This document shows positions 41,219 to 51,929 of a DNA stretch of 64,000 nt, in pieces. The position numbers were made by a program, and so were the translations under genes. Source of the stretch: Nonomuraea jabiensis (GTDB lineage Bacteria > Actinomycetota > Actinomycetes > Streptosporangiales > Streptosporangiaceae); contig NZ_JACHMB010000001.1 in assembly GCF_014204795.1 (NCBI RefSeq), forward strand, positions 11,544,501 through 11,608,500. Direction: 5' to 3'. How positions within the stretch are numbered: position 1 is the first letter of the stretch; each line of letters starts with the position of its first letter. A model generated the notes under the pieces. It saw only the letters and a program-made list of their open reading frames with translations, did not search any database and was not told where the DNA came from.

Positions 41219-41666
41219 GAACTGCCGACCCTCCGCGTCCCCGCTGACCCCCTGCAGGTCAGGCCGCTACCATCACTCAACCTTATTGGCGCACCCCCTC
41301 GGTCCCCCCGCCGGGTAGCACTCCGCAACGACCACCCCAGCCGCCCCCTACGCCCCACCACAGCCACCACCGCACCACGCCAGCCACGCCCGGTCACCCT
41401 CACCGAAAGCGCCAAACTCCATCGACTGCCACTCCTCACCGGCCCCAACCACCGACGCCGACAAGCGGCCCACCAGTTCCCCATCCACCCCAACAACCAA
41501 CAGGCCCGCAGTCCAAGCCACCCGACCAGCAAGGCGACCCAACGCTCGCCAGCCGCCCCATGAGCGACGCGACCCAACACTCCCCAACCACGCGACTACC
41601 GCCCGGTGCGATCGGCGGTCAGCGGGCGGTAGGCCGATGGTCAGCGCCGACGCCCACCCTGCCCAT
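41219..41666. other. Divergent spacer, C-rich, no gene seen
   Basis: 448 bp between the Rieske 3 start and the DUF2306 gene. The plus strand is C-rich and G-poor. Open frames on either strand are Arg/Trp/Gly-rich low-complexity shadows. Promoters for both flanking genes must lie here, but no convincing -35/-10 pair was identified. Confidence 0.5.
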
Positions 41667-42398
41667 ATGACTCTCACGACAGAACGCCCGACCACACCCC
41701 CCGTAAAGCCCCGCTGGTGGCGGCGTCCCTGGGTGGCCCCTCTGGCGGTGGTGGCGATCGCGTTCGTCGCCTTCTCCCTGCCGCCGTACCTGTCCCTGAA
41801 CCCGGCCCGCTCCCGCGTCCCCGCCCCCGACTTCTTCCCACCGCACTTCGCGGTGCTGTCCCTGCATGTGATCTTCGGCTCGATCGCGATGATCACGTGC
41901 TGCCTGCAGATCTGGCCATGGTTCCGCCAGCGCTATCCCCGCGCGCACCGCCGGATCGGCCGCGTGTACGTCTTCGGCGGCTGCCTGCCCAGCGGCGTGC
42001 TCGGCCTGATCGTGTCGGTGACCACACCGTACTTCGGCCCGGTGACGGCGGCCAGCGGCGTCGTACTCGCATCCCTCTGGGTGGCCTGCACGCTGACAGG
42101 CTGGCGGATGGCCAGGCAGCGCCGGTTCGTCGACCACCGTCGCTGGATGATCCGCAGCTTCGCCCTGACCCTGTCCATCATCACGAACCGCCTCTGGGGC
42201 GTCGTCTTCGTCATCGTCCTGTCGCCCGAGCTGGAGACGACCTTCCACGGCGACGAGACACTGCTGGCGAGCACGGTGAGCGCACTGAGCGCGTGGCTGG
42301 GCTGGGTGCTGCCACTGCTGTTCGCCGAGTGGTGGCTGGAGCGCGGCGACGCCGCCAAGCGCCGCGCCCGCACCGCAAGCCGCCACCAAGCAGCCTGA
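41667..42398 (+). CDS. DUF2306-type polytopic membrane protein
   Basis: 243-aa membrane protein. After a basic N-terminus (KPRWWRRPW) come about six hydrophobic helices: APLAVVAIAFVAFSL, HFAVLSLHVIFGSIAMITC, VYVFGGCLPSGVLGLIVSV, VTAASGVVLASLWVACTLTG, SFALTLSIITNRLWGVVFVI and STVSALSAWLGWVLPLLFAEW. The strings LHVIFGSIAM, HRRIGRVYVFGG and VDHRRWMIRSFALT fit the DUF2306 family, whose function is unknown. The ATG at 41667 (MTLTTERP) is chosen on protein grounds; no ribosome site is clear. Confidence 0.75.
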   Translation: MTLTTERPTTPPVKPRWWRRPWVAPLAVVAIAFVAFSLPPYLSLNPARSRVPAPDFFPPHFAVLSLHVIFGSIAMITCCLQIWPWFRQRYPRAHRRIGRVYVFGGCLPSGVLGLIVSVTTPYFGPVTAASGVVLASLWVACTLTGWRMARQRRFVDHRRWMIRSFALTLSIITNRLWGVVFVIVLSPELETTFHGDETLLASTVSALSAWLGWVLPLLFAEWWLERGDAAKRRARTASRHQAA

Positions 42399-42616
42399 AC
42401 GCACACATCGCCCCGCCACCACGCGCGCAAACGGCGAACGCCGCCCCCGCTACCACCCGCGCAGAACCACAAACACCGCTGGCTACCGCTCACGCACGGG
42501 CACCCGCGTCCGCCCGCCAGCCACCCGCGACCACGCGTCTCTCTTCGCCACCACACTTCGCGCATAACCACGGATATCGCCTGCGGCAGCACCCCGCACG
42601 TAATCACTCATCCGGC

Positions 42617-42670
42617 ACCCCCCGCACCCCGCACCCCGCACCCCGCACCCCGCACCCCGCACCCCGCACC
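42617..42670. repeat. Heptanucleotide tandem repeat (GCACCCC)n
   Basis: About seven to eight copies of a 7-bp unit in the 447-bp spacer 42399-42845 between convergent genes. A 7-bp unit would shift any reading frame. No gene is seen in the spacer; its open frames are Pro/Arg-rich. Confidence 0.85.
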
Positions 42671-42845
42671 AGCGTCCCGGTCCGCCACACCCACACCAGC
42701 GTGCCGCAGCAGCAGGACCCCGCCCCCGCGTGGAGTGCTCCTCCTCGCAGCGACCCGCGTCGGGGCGCCCCGCCCACCACCAGGCGCCCCGATCGGCCAC
42801 ATCGCCAAAGCTGCCCCCCACACGAGGAACCCCGCGCAGGGCGGC

Positions 42846-45686
<2,841 letters not shown>

Positions 45687-45903
45687 GGCGATCCCGGAGG
45701 TCAAAAGGCGGATAGGTCCACGGGGGATGGTAGACGGGGGCTACGACAATTTCGGCGGACCGTTTGCCCGGCCCCCGAAAATCCGTCCTTCACAGGTTAC
45801 GGCCATCTCCCACCCCGGCAGGAGCCCTTCCACATTCAACCAGCTGACCTGCGGCTTTATGCCGGACACCAGCCCACGCCTCCAAATGATGAAATATCCA
45901 GAC

Positions 45904-46698
45904 ATGACCGTCCTACTCGCGCTGCAGGCCGAGCTGACCACGGCCACCAGCCGGCTGCTGGCCACGGCGGCGTCCCTGTCCGACGCCGACCTCGCCGCAC
46001 CCTCCCTCCTGCCCGGCTGGACCAGAGGACACGTGCTCGCCCACGTCACGCAGAACGCCGACTCCCACCTCAACCTCCTGACCTGGGCGAAGACCGGCGT
46101 CAAAATCCCACAGTACGCCTCCTACGAGGCCAGGACCGCCGCGATAGAGGCCGCCGCGGCCCATCCCGCCGCCCGGCACCTGGCCGATCTCGCGGACGGC
46201 GCCGCCCGCCTGGCCGCCGCCGTCCGCGACCTCCCGCAGGACCGCTGGTCCGCCCTGGTGGAGGGCATGCGCCCGCCCGAGCACCCCGCCTGGTACCTCC
46301 TGGTACGCCGCCTGCGCGAGATCGAGCTCCACCACGTGGACCTGGCCGCCGGGTACGGCCCCGCCGACTGGCCCGAACCGTTCGTCCTGCGCGAACTCCA
46401 CGACTGCCGCGCCTGCTGGCCACACGCCAACAGCACGGTGAGCGAGATCACGCTCAAGAACCCGTCGGGCGAGATCACCGCCGGCTGGCCCGGTCTCGGC
46501 TCCGGACCCGCGGTCGAGGGCGCGCCGGCCGACATGCTGGCCTGGCTGACCGGCCGGTCGAGGGGTGAGGGCGTTACGCTGGTGCCAGAGGGGCAGTCGT
46601 TCACGCCCGAGGGCGCGGGCCTTCCGGAGCCGCCGCCGTGGCTGACGATGCCGGCCCCCGCTGATCTGCCCACGACACCCCCGAAGGACTACCCATGA
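45904..46698 (+). CDS. Mycothiol-dependent maleylpyruvate isomerase N-terminal domain protein
   Basis: 264-aa DinB/MDMPI-superfamily protein. The domain begins ALQAELTTATSRLLATAASLSDADLAAPSLLPGWTRGHVLAHV, with metal-ligand His in GHVLAHVTQNADSH and RLREIELHHVDLAAG. Members either isomerise maleylpyruvate using mycothiol or are uncharacterised mycothiol-linked enzymes. The ATG at 45904 is taken at the domain start; ATGs at 45886 and 45889 are in frame and also possible. Its stop overlaps the next start (ATGA), so it works with, or at least is made together with, the metallo-hydrolase. Confidence 0.85.
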   Translation: MTVLLALQAELTTATSRLLATAASLSDADLAAPSLLPGWTRGHVLAHVTQNADSHLNLLTWAKTGVKIPQYASYEARTAAIEAAAAHPAARHLADLADGAARLAAAVRDLPQDRWSALVEGMRPPEHPAWYLLVRRLREIELHHVDLAAGYGPADWPEPFVLRELHDCRACWPHANSTVSEITLKNPSGEITAGWPGLGSGPAVEGAPADMLAWLTGRSRGEGVTLVPEGQSFTPEGAGLPEPPPWLTMPAPADLPTTPPKDYP

Positions 46699-47351
46699 CC
46701 TACACAGGTGACGTCCAGGTCGGCGGTCCCGCCGACGTGCGCGAGCTGCCCGCGCTCACCATCTACAAGCTCGCCGTCGGCCCGTTCGACAACAACGCAT
46801 ACCTGCTGCGTTGCGCGGAGACCGGCGAAGGGCTGCTGATCGACGCGGCCGCCGACGCCGACCGCCTGCTCGCGCTGATCTCCGACCGGCCGGTCGGCTC
46901 GATCGTCACGACCCACCAGCACGGCGACCACTGGCAGGCGCTGGAGCAGTTGACCAAGGTCACCGGCGCTCAGGTGATCGCCCACCCGCTCGACGCGCCC
47001 GCCCTGCCCGTGCCGGTGGAGCGCAGGGTCGAGCACGGCGACACCATCACCGTCGGCGCCGTCACGCTGGAGGTCATCCACCTGCGCGGCCACACGCCGG
47101 GCTCGATCGCCCTGCTGTACGACGGCGGCGAGGCGGGACACCACCTCTTCACGGGCGACTCGCTGTTCCCGGGCGGCGTCGGCAACACGCAGAAGGACCC
47201 GCAGCGCTTCACCCAGCTCTACAACGACGTGGTGGAGCGCATCTTCGACCGCCTCCCCGACGAGACCTGGGTCTACCCGGGCCACGGCAAGGACACCACC
47301 CTCGGCGCCGAACGCCCGTCCCTCCCCGAATGGAAATCCCGCGGCTGGTGA
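46695..47351 (+). CDS. MBL-fold metallo-hydrolase (glyoxalase II-like)
   Basis: 218-aa beta-lactamase-fold hydrolase. Zinc ligands are visible in VTTHQHGDHWQAL (HxHxDH, about 75-80), LRGHTPGSIALL, FTGDSLFPGG and VYPGHGKDTT. The N-terminus VGPFDNNAYLLRC is typical of hydroxyacylglutathione-hydrolase-like proteins; in actinomycetes such enzymes may cleave mycothiol thioesters. Coupling by ATGA to a mycothiol-isomerase-type gene makes thiol-linked detoxification a reasonable inference. The substrate is not established. Confidence 0.88.
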   Translation: MTYTGDVQVGGPADVRELPALTIYKLAVGPFDNNAYLLRCAETGEGLLIDAAADADRLLALISDRPVGSIVTTHQHGDHWQALEQLTKVTGAQVIAHPLDAPALPVPVERRVEHGDTITVGAVTLEVIHLRGHTPGSIALLYDGGEAGHHLFTGDSLFPGGVGNTQKDPQRFTQLYNDVVERIFDRLPDETWVYPGHGKDTTLGAERPSLPEWKSRGW

Positions 47352-47475
47352 CCTGATCACCAGCTGTCAGCTGGACGGACTTGCGCGGCCTGCCGCTGGG
47401 GCGACGCCTCTGGGAGCGAGTAACGCCTCTTCCGCAACGGTGCCGTCCTCTCGAACGCCGCCGAGGCCAGACAAA

Positions 47476-47610
47476 CCACGGAACCGGCCCAGAATGCGCG
47501 TCGTCACGGCGAGCAACCCGTGAGCCTTCACGACCGGCCATGACAGACGGCCACCCACGTCGGCGCGTGCGGCCCACCGTGCGCAGCCGTAAAAGATGGG
47601 CTTGAAGACC
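47476..47610. repeat. Dispersed 135-bp intergenic element, copy B
   Basis: Second copy of the element at 34096-34230. It again lies between convergent genes (ends 47351 and 47661) in the 309-bp spacer, and in the same orientation relative to the window. Downstream it keeps GGGCTTGAAGACCAGCA, the start of the 36-bp unit, and then diverges. No gene is seen in the spacer. Confidence 0.85.
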
Positions 47611-47660
47611 AGCATGGCCCTGAAGACCAGCGCGACCCACCGCACAGCCGCAAAATGCGC

Positions 47661-47936
47661 CTAATAACGGGTGGAGAGGACGTGGAGGATGCGGTCGGCC
47701 GCGAGGGCGGGGTCGTCGGCCAGGCCGACGAGCTCGCCCCACGACCACCGGTAGAACCATCCCTCGGACATCGGCACGCAGTCGACGGTCTCCGCCAGCA
47801 GCGCCATGTCGGGGTCGCTGATCCGCAACGCGGGCGGATAGGGCCGGAGGGTGGCCATCAGCCCGCGTTGCTCCAGCTCCGTGGCCAGCTTGCCGAGATA
47901 GTACGTGCGCGTGTGCTCGCGCGGCGTAGCCGACAT
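47661..47936 (-). CDS. Small conserved protein of unknown function
   Basis: 91-aa protein beginning MSATPREHTRTYYLGKLATE. It contains EQRGLMATLRPYPPALRISDPDMALLAETVDCVP and the Trp/Tyr-rich GWFYRWSWGELVGL, a pattern I have seen in unnamed actinobacterial proteins. No membrane segment or known motif. The ATG at 47936 has GGAG close before it (3-nt spacing, short). The frame stays open upstream to 48071, but that part is Arg/Ser-rich and overlaps pssA. Confidence 0.6.
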   Translation of the reverse strand: MSATPREHTRTYYLGKLATELEQRGLMATLRPYPPALRISDPDMALLAETVDCVPMSEGWFYRWSWGELVGLADDPALAADRILHVLSTRY

Positions 47937-47973
47937 GGCTCCATCAAAGCCGAAGTAAGACGAAAAATCCCGG

Positions 47974-48798
47974 TCAGTTGTTAATACGTTCGGCTTCGCG
48001 GCGCTGCTCCCGCTTGTAGAGCAGTACCCGCAGAGGGATCGCCGCCACGAGCGCGATCTGCATGCTCGCACCGATCTTGATCGGCATGTCGCCGCCCTCG
48101 GGCCAGGCCACCCAGAAGGTCAGGAACGCCACGTTCACCATGATCCACCCCAGGACGCCCGCCAGGACCTGCCCCTTCGGCTTGGGGTACTCGATCCGGC
48201 TGACCATCAGCCACGCCACGGCGAGCACGGCCAGCAGGGACCAGACGCTCGGCTGGAACAGCAGCACGATGGAGATCACGGTCATGGCGCCCATGGGGAT
48301 GGGCAGGCCCATGAAGTCGCCGCTCTTGGTCTTGACGCAGGCGAACCTGGCCAGGCGTACGACGCCTGCGACCAGCACGGCCGCCGCCGCCCCGACCACC
48401 ATCGGGAACGGCACCTGGTTGGTGAACCCGCCCCAGATCACGACCATGAACGCGGGCGCGAACCCGAAGCTGATGACGTCGGCCAGGTTGTCGAGCTCGG
48501 CGCCCATCGCCGAGGCGCGGAAGCGCCGCGCGACGAGGCCGTCGAACAGGTCGCACGTCGCGCCGATGAGCAGCAGCACGATGGCGGTGGCGAAATAGCT
48601 GGGAACGGGCGTGAAATGACCGCCGGCGACCTTCAGCTGCTGGATCGCGGAGTACGCCAGCACGCACACCGCGAGGAACCCGCAGACCGCGTTGCCCAGC
48701 GAGAGGGAGTCCGCAGCGGACAGACGGAACGCCTTGCCGACGGGGCCACGAGGTTCTTCCTCATCCGCCTGCCAGCTGCCGGCGTCAGCCGCGGTCAA
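47974..48798 (-). CDS. pssA: CDP-diacylglycerol-serine O-phosphatidyltransferase
   Basis: 274-aa membrane enzyme making phosphatidylserine. The CDP-alcohol phosphotransferase signature is complete: CDLFDGLVARRFRASAMGAELDNLADV (DGxxAR...Gx3Dx3D, about 85-110). About seven hydrophobic helices. The start appears to be TTG at 48798, which lies inside the last 14 bases of psd, so the two genes overlap. Psd then decarboxylates the product to phosphatidylethanolamine. Confidence 0.93.
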   Translation of the reverse strand: MTAADAGSWQADEEEPRGPVGKAFRLSAADSLSLGNAVCGFLAVCVLAYSAIQQLKVAGGHFTPVPSYFATAIVLLLIGATCDLFDGLVARRFRASAMGAELDNLADVISFGFAPAFMVVIWGGFTNQVPFPMVVGAAAAVLVAGVVRLARFACVKTKSGDFMGLPIPMGAMTVISIVLLFQPSVWSLLAVLAVAWLMVSRIEYPKPKGQVLAGVLGWIMVNVAFLTFWVAWPEGGDMPIKIGASMQIALVAAIPLRVLLYKREQRREAERINN

Positions 48799-49426
48799 TT
48801 CTGGTCACCCCCGCAACCGTCTTCTCACCCACGGACACCGCGGGAGAGATGCCTTCGGGAAGGTAGATGTCGACGCGCGAGCCGAACCTGATGAGCCCGA
48901 TCCGCTCGGCCTGCGCCACCTTCGCGCCACCGCTCACGTACGGCACGATCCTGCGCGCCACCGCGCCCGCGATCTGCACCATCTCGATGTCGCCCAGCGT
49001 GGTCTCGAAATGCCACACCACGCGTTCGTTCTGGTCGCTGTCCTTGTTGAACGCCGGCAGGAACCCACCTGCCACATGCTGCACGGAGGTGACATTTCCC
49101 GCAAGAGGGGCCCGATTGACGTGTACGTTCAGCGGGCTCATGAAGATCGCGACCCTGGTGCGGCCGTCCGGCCACGGGTCGATGCTCTGCACCACGCCGT
49201 CGGCCGGCGACAGGATGCGTCCCTCACCGGGAGTGCGGTCGGGGTCGCGGAAGAACCAGAGCATACCGCCGGTGAGTGCGCTCAGCGGCACCGCCGCGAG
49301 CGCCCAGCGCCGGTCTCGGCGCGTCAGCAGCGCGGTGGCGGCTGCCGCGGCCACCGTCGGGAGGAGCCACGGGGAGACCCCGCGTGCGAGCCTGACGCGG
49401 CTCGACTTGGCAGAATCGTCTGACAC
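48785..49426 (-). CDS. psd: Phosphatidylserine decarboxylase (short, archaeal/actinobacterial type)
   Basis: 213-aa proenzyme converting phosphatidylserine to phosphatidylethanolamine. N-terminal membrane segment SPWLLPTVAAAAATALL, then WFFRDPDRTPGEGRILSPADGVVQSI, FMSPLNVHVNRAPLAG, and the self-cleavage region GLIRFGSRVDIYLP (the Gly-Ser pair becomes the pyruvoyl group). The GTG at 49426 is fixed by AAAGG 6 nt upstream; the ORF extends further to 49501 without a site. Overlaps pssA. Confidence 0.93.
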   Translation of the reverse strand: MSDDSAKSSRVRLARGVSPWLLPTVAAAAATALLTRRDRRWALAAVPLSALTGGMLWFFRDPDRTPGEGRILSPADGVVQSIDPWPDGRTRVAIFMSPLNVHVNRAPLAGNVTSVQHVAGGFLPAFNKDSDQNERVVWHFETTLGDIEMVQIAGAVARRIVPYVSGGAKVAQAERIGLIRFGSRVDIYLPEGISPAVSVGEKTVAGVTRIDRG

Positions 49427-49534
49427 GTACAACCTTTGATGGTGACTGGATTGGGCGCTTTGCCGTGATGTTACAGAACTAGCAACTATTACACGGCACA
49501 ACTACACAAGCAAAGCGCCTCGAAGCCCTTTTCG

Positions 49535-50518
49535 CTAGACCTGCTCCGGGTGCGGTTCCTCGCCCTTGCGCGCGTCGATGCGGGCTTTGATCAGGCTGGC
49601 CACGGTGGTGATGACCATGGTGGCGCCGATGACCGAGAGCGACACCCAGATGGGAATTTCGGGCGCCCAGGAGACATGGCTGGCGTGCAACGCCTCCAAT
49701 ATCAGCTTAACCCCGATGAACCCCAGGATGAACGCCAAACCATAGCTGATGTAGACCAGTCGCTGCAGCAGCCCGCCCAGCAGGAAGTAGAGCTGACGCA
49801 ATCCCATCAGGGCGAACGCGTTGGCCGTGAAGACGATGAACGGGTCCTTGGTGAGCCCGAAGATCGCCGGAATCGAGTCGAGCGCGAAGAGCAGGTCGGT
49901 GCTTCCGATCGCGACCATCACGATGAGCATCGGGGTCACCATGCGCCTGCCGTCGATCTTGACGGTGACCTTGGAGCCGACGTACCCGTCGGTGGTGGGG
50001 AAGGCCCTGCGGACCCACCTCAGCACGACGTTCTCGTTGAACTCCTCTTCCTCGCCCTTGAGGTGCTGGCGGATGAGGTTGATCGCGGTGTAGACGAGGA
50101 AGGCGCCGAACACGTAGAAGAGCCAGCTGAAGCGCTCCAGGGCGGCGGCCCCGAGCGCGATGAAGATGCCGCGCATCACCAGCGCGAGCAGGATGCCCAC
50201 GAGCAGCACCTTGTGCTGGTACTGCCGTGGCACGGCGAACCTGCTCATGATGATGAAGAAGATGAAGAGGTTGTCGACGCTCAAGCTGTATTCGGTGATG
50301 TAACCGGCGAAGAACTCACCGGCCTTGTCACCTCCGACCGTGGCCCACAGGAGCACCCCGAACACAATGGCGAGGGCCACATAGAAGGTCACCCAGTATC
50401 CGGCCTGCCGCATGGAGAACTCTCGGGCTTCTCCACGGTCGACTATCCACAAGTCAATGGCGAGGACGACAAGAAGACCGCCGATCACGGCGATCCAGGC
50501 CCACACGGGTACAGTCAC
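49535..50518 (-). CDS. TerC/Alx-family integral membrane protein, likely manganese exporter
   Basis: 327-aa TerC-family protein with about nine hydrophobic helices. Family strings are ITEYSLSVDNLFIFFIIMSRF (acidic residues in the membrane), VGILLALVMRGIFIALGAA, and VAIGSTDLLFALDSIPAIFGLTKDPFIVFTANAFALMGLRQLYFLL. Related Alx, YkoY and YceF proteins export Mn2+ or supply metal to secreted proteins. The GTG at 50518 is chosen because GGAGGG lies 7 nt upstream; an ATG at 50536 lacks a site. A probable yybP-ykoY riboswitch fills the leader, which strongly points to manganese. Confidence 0.9.
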   Translation of the reverse strand: MTVPVWAWIAVIGGLLVVLAIDLWIVDRGEAREFSMRQAGYWVTFYVALAIVFGVLLWATVGGDKAGEFFAGYITEYSLSVDNLFIFFIIMSRFAVPRQYQHKVLLVGILLALVMRGIFIALGAAALERFSWLFYVFGAFLVYTAINLIRQHLKGEEEEFNENVVLRWVRRAFPTTDGYVGSKVTVKIDGRRMVTPMLIVMVAIGSTDLLFALDSIPAIFGLTKDPFIVFTANAFALMGLRQLYFLLGGLLQRLVYISYGLAFILGFIGVKLILEALHASHVSWAPEIPIWVSLSVIGATMVITTVASLIKARIDARKGEEPHPEQV

Positions 50519-50544
50519 GTCAAGACCCTCCGGCATGCACGACT

Positions 50545-50665
50545 CATTGCCGGAGGTCTCTCCCGCCCGCCGAAAACTGCGGACCGGCAGCCCCGGGGGC
50601 CCCATGGAGCGGGGCTGCACCGTGATGACGAGGCTGTCGCGAAGGGATACTCCCCTCCCTAACCC
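50545..50665 (-). promoter_or_regulatory. Probable yybP-ykoY manganese riboswitch upstream of terC
   Basis: The minus-strand leader shows the pieces of this motif in order: GGGGAGTA (50655-50648), CGTCATCACGG (50630-50620), a perfect 8-bp GCAGCCCC/GGGGCTGC stem-loop (50619-50588), and GAGACC (50560-50555, conserved as AAGACC/GAGACC in the family). The terC ribosome site lies about 30 nt further on. TATACT at 50675-50670 could be the -10 box. yybP-ykoY RNAs sense Mn2+ and typically switch on TerC/MntP-type exporters. A covariance-model search was not possible here; I did not derive a full P1 pairing. Confidence 0.68.
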
Positions 50666-50695
50666 AGGCAGTATATGAGAACCGTTCGGCGCGAC

Positions 50696-51835
50696 CTAAT
50701 CATCCTTTGGATCTTGACCACCGTAAACGGCCAGCACGCTCTCGACGGCGTCGTCCTCCCCGGGCATCTCCCGCCCCCGCCGCGCAGCCGCCGCAGCCAG
50801 CGTTTCCGCAGCTCCAGGCACTATGAGCGCCTGTACGGCCCGGCGCAGCGCCTCGACGTCCCCCGGCGGGACCAAGATCCCGGCATCTCCCAAAATTTCT
50901 GGAATCCCACCCACATCGGAGGCGATTGCCGGCGTTCCCGACATAAGCGCCTCGCGAAGAGTCAGCGGCTGGCCCTCCCACCTGCTCGGCATCACCAGCG
51001 CGACGGCGGCCCCGAGCAGGTCAGGCACGTCGTCCCGGTTGCCCAGCAGCACCACGGGCAGGTTCTCGGCCTGGATCCGGCTCTGCAGCACCCCGCGCAG
51101 CGGCCCGTCCCCCGCGACCACGAACAACGGCTGCCCGGACGGCCACGGCCCGGCGGCGACGTCGAGCAGCGTCTCGAGCCCCTTCTGCTGGGCCAGCCGG
51201 GCGATCGTCAGCAGCACCGGCCGGTCACCCGCGCCCAGCTCGTCCCTGACCTGCCCCGGGGTGCGCGCCGCCGGCCGGAGCCCGGGCGCGGGCACCACGG
51301 CGGTCCGCACGTCGCGTGCCCCGAGCCGGGCCATGCCCGCACCGAGGTCCGGCGAGACGACGAGCACGTGATCGGCCCGCCGCGCCACGATGCGCTCCAG
51401 GACCCCGTAGACCCGCCCGACGAACCCTCCGGTGGTCAGCGCGTTATGCAGGGTGACAACCAACCGCGCCCCGCCCCGCCTCCCTAGGACGGCCGACGCC
51501 CCGCCCCGCTTCCCCAGGACGGCCGACGCCCCGCCCCGCTTCCCCAGGGCGGCCAGCGCCCCGGCTCGCAGCCCGTGGGCGTGGACGACGTCGGCATCCC
51601 ATGTCAACCGCCTGATGGCGAGCACGGTGCGCAGGTCGTTCGCGGGGTGCGGCCGGTCCGAGACGGCCACCGCCGCAAACCGCGCCCCGGCACGACCGTA
51701 GGAGAACTGCTCCTCGACGCTACGCGGCCCGATGACGGCCACCTGGTGCCCGCGCCGCACCAGCCCTTCAGCCAGCATCCGGACATGCCGCCCGGTGCCA
51801 CCGGACGTGGTGCCCAGCACGAAAGCCACCCGCAC
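50696..51835 (-). CDS. GT4-family glycosyltransferase with internal 10-residue repeats
   Basis: 379-aa retaining glycosyltransferase of two Rossmann halves. N-terminal VAFVLGTTSGGTGRHVRMLAEGL and VVHAHGLRAG. C-terminal nucleotide-sugar site LLTIARLAQQKGLETLL, VAGDGPLR, and the EX7E-type motif PSRWEGQPLTLREALMSGTPAIASDVGG. Residues about 93-122 hold three 10-aa repeats (ALGKRGGASA type), an insertion in the acceptor half. The GTG at 51835 has AAGGAG 6 nt upstream. Acceptor unknown; the MurJ-like flippase and phosphosugar-transferase-like genes upstream suggest a lipid-linked glycan. Confidence 0.87.
   Translation of the reverse strand: MRVAFVLGTTSGGTGRHVRMLAEGLVRRGHQVAVIGPRSVEEQFSYGRAGARFAAVAVSDRPHPANDLRTVLAIRRLTWDADVVHAHGLRAGALAALGKRGGASAVLGKRGGASAVLGRRGGARLVVTLHNALTTGGFVGRVYGVLERIVARRADHVLVVSPDLGAGMARLGARDVRTAVVPAPGLRPAARTPGQVRDELGAGDRPVLLTIARLAQQKGLETLLDVAAGPWPSGQPLFVVAGDGPLRGVLQSRIQAENLPVVLLGNRDDVPDLLGAAVALVMPSRWEGQPLTLREALMSGTPAIASDVGGIPEILGDAGILVPPGDVEALRRAVQALIVPGAAETLAAAAARRGREMPGEDDAVESVLAVYGGQDPKDD
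51470..51559 (-). repeat. In-frame 30-bp tandem repeat inside the GT4 gene
   Basis: Three units of 30 bp, differing at a few positions, encode ALAALGKRGG, ASAVLGKRGG and ASAVLGRRGG. The reading frame is kept. Confidence 0.85.
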
Positions 51836-51929
51836 AACCCACTCCTTCCTCACCACTCCCGCCCACCAGCCCATGGACCGGCCCACTCACCCGGGCCCGC
51901 TCAGCCCCGCCCACCCCAACCTGGCCTGC

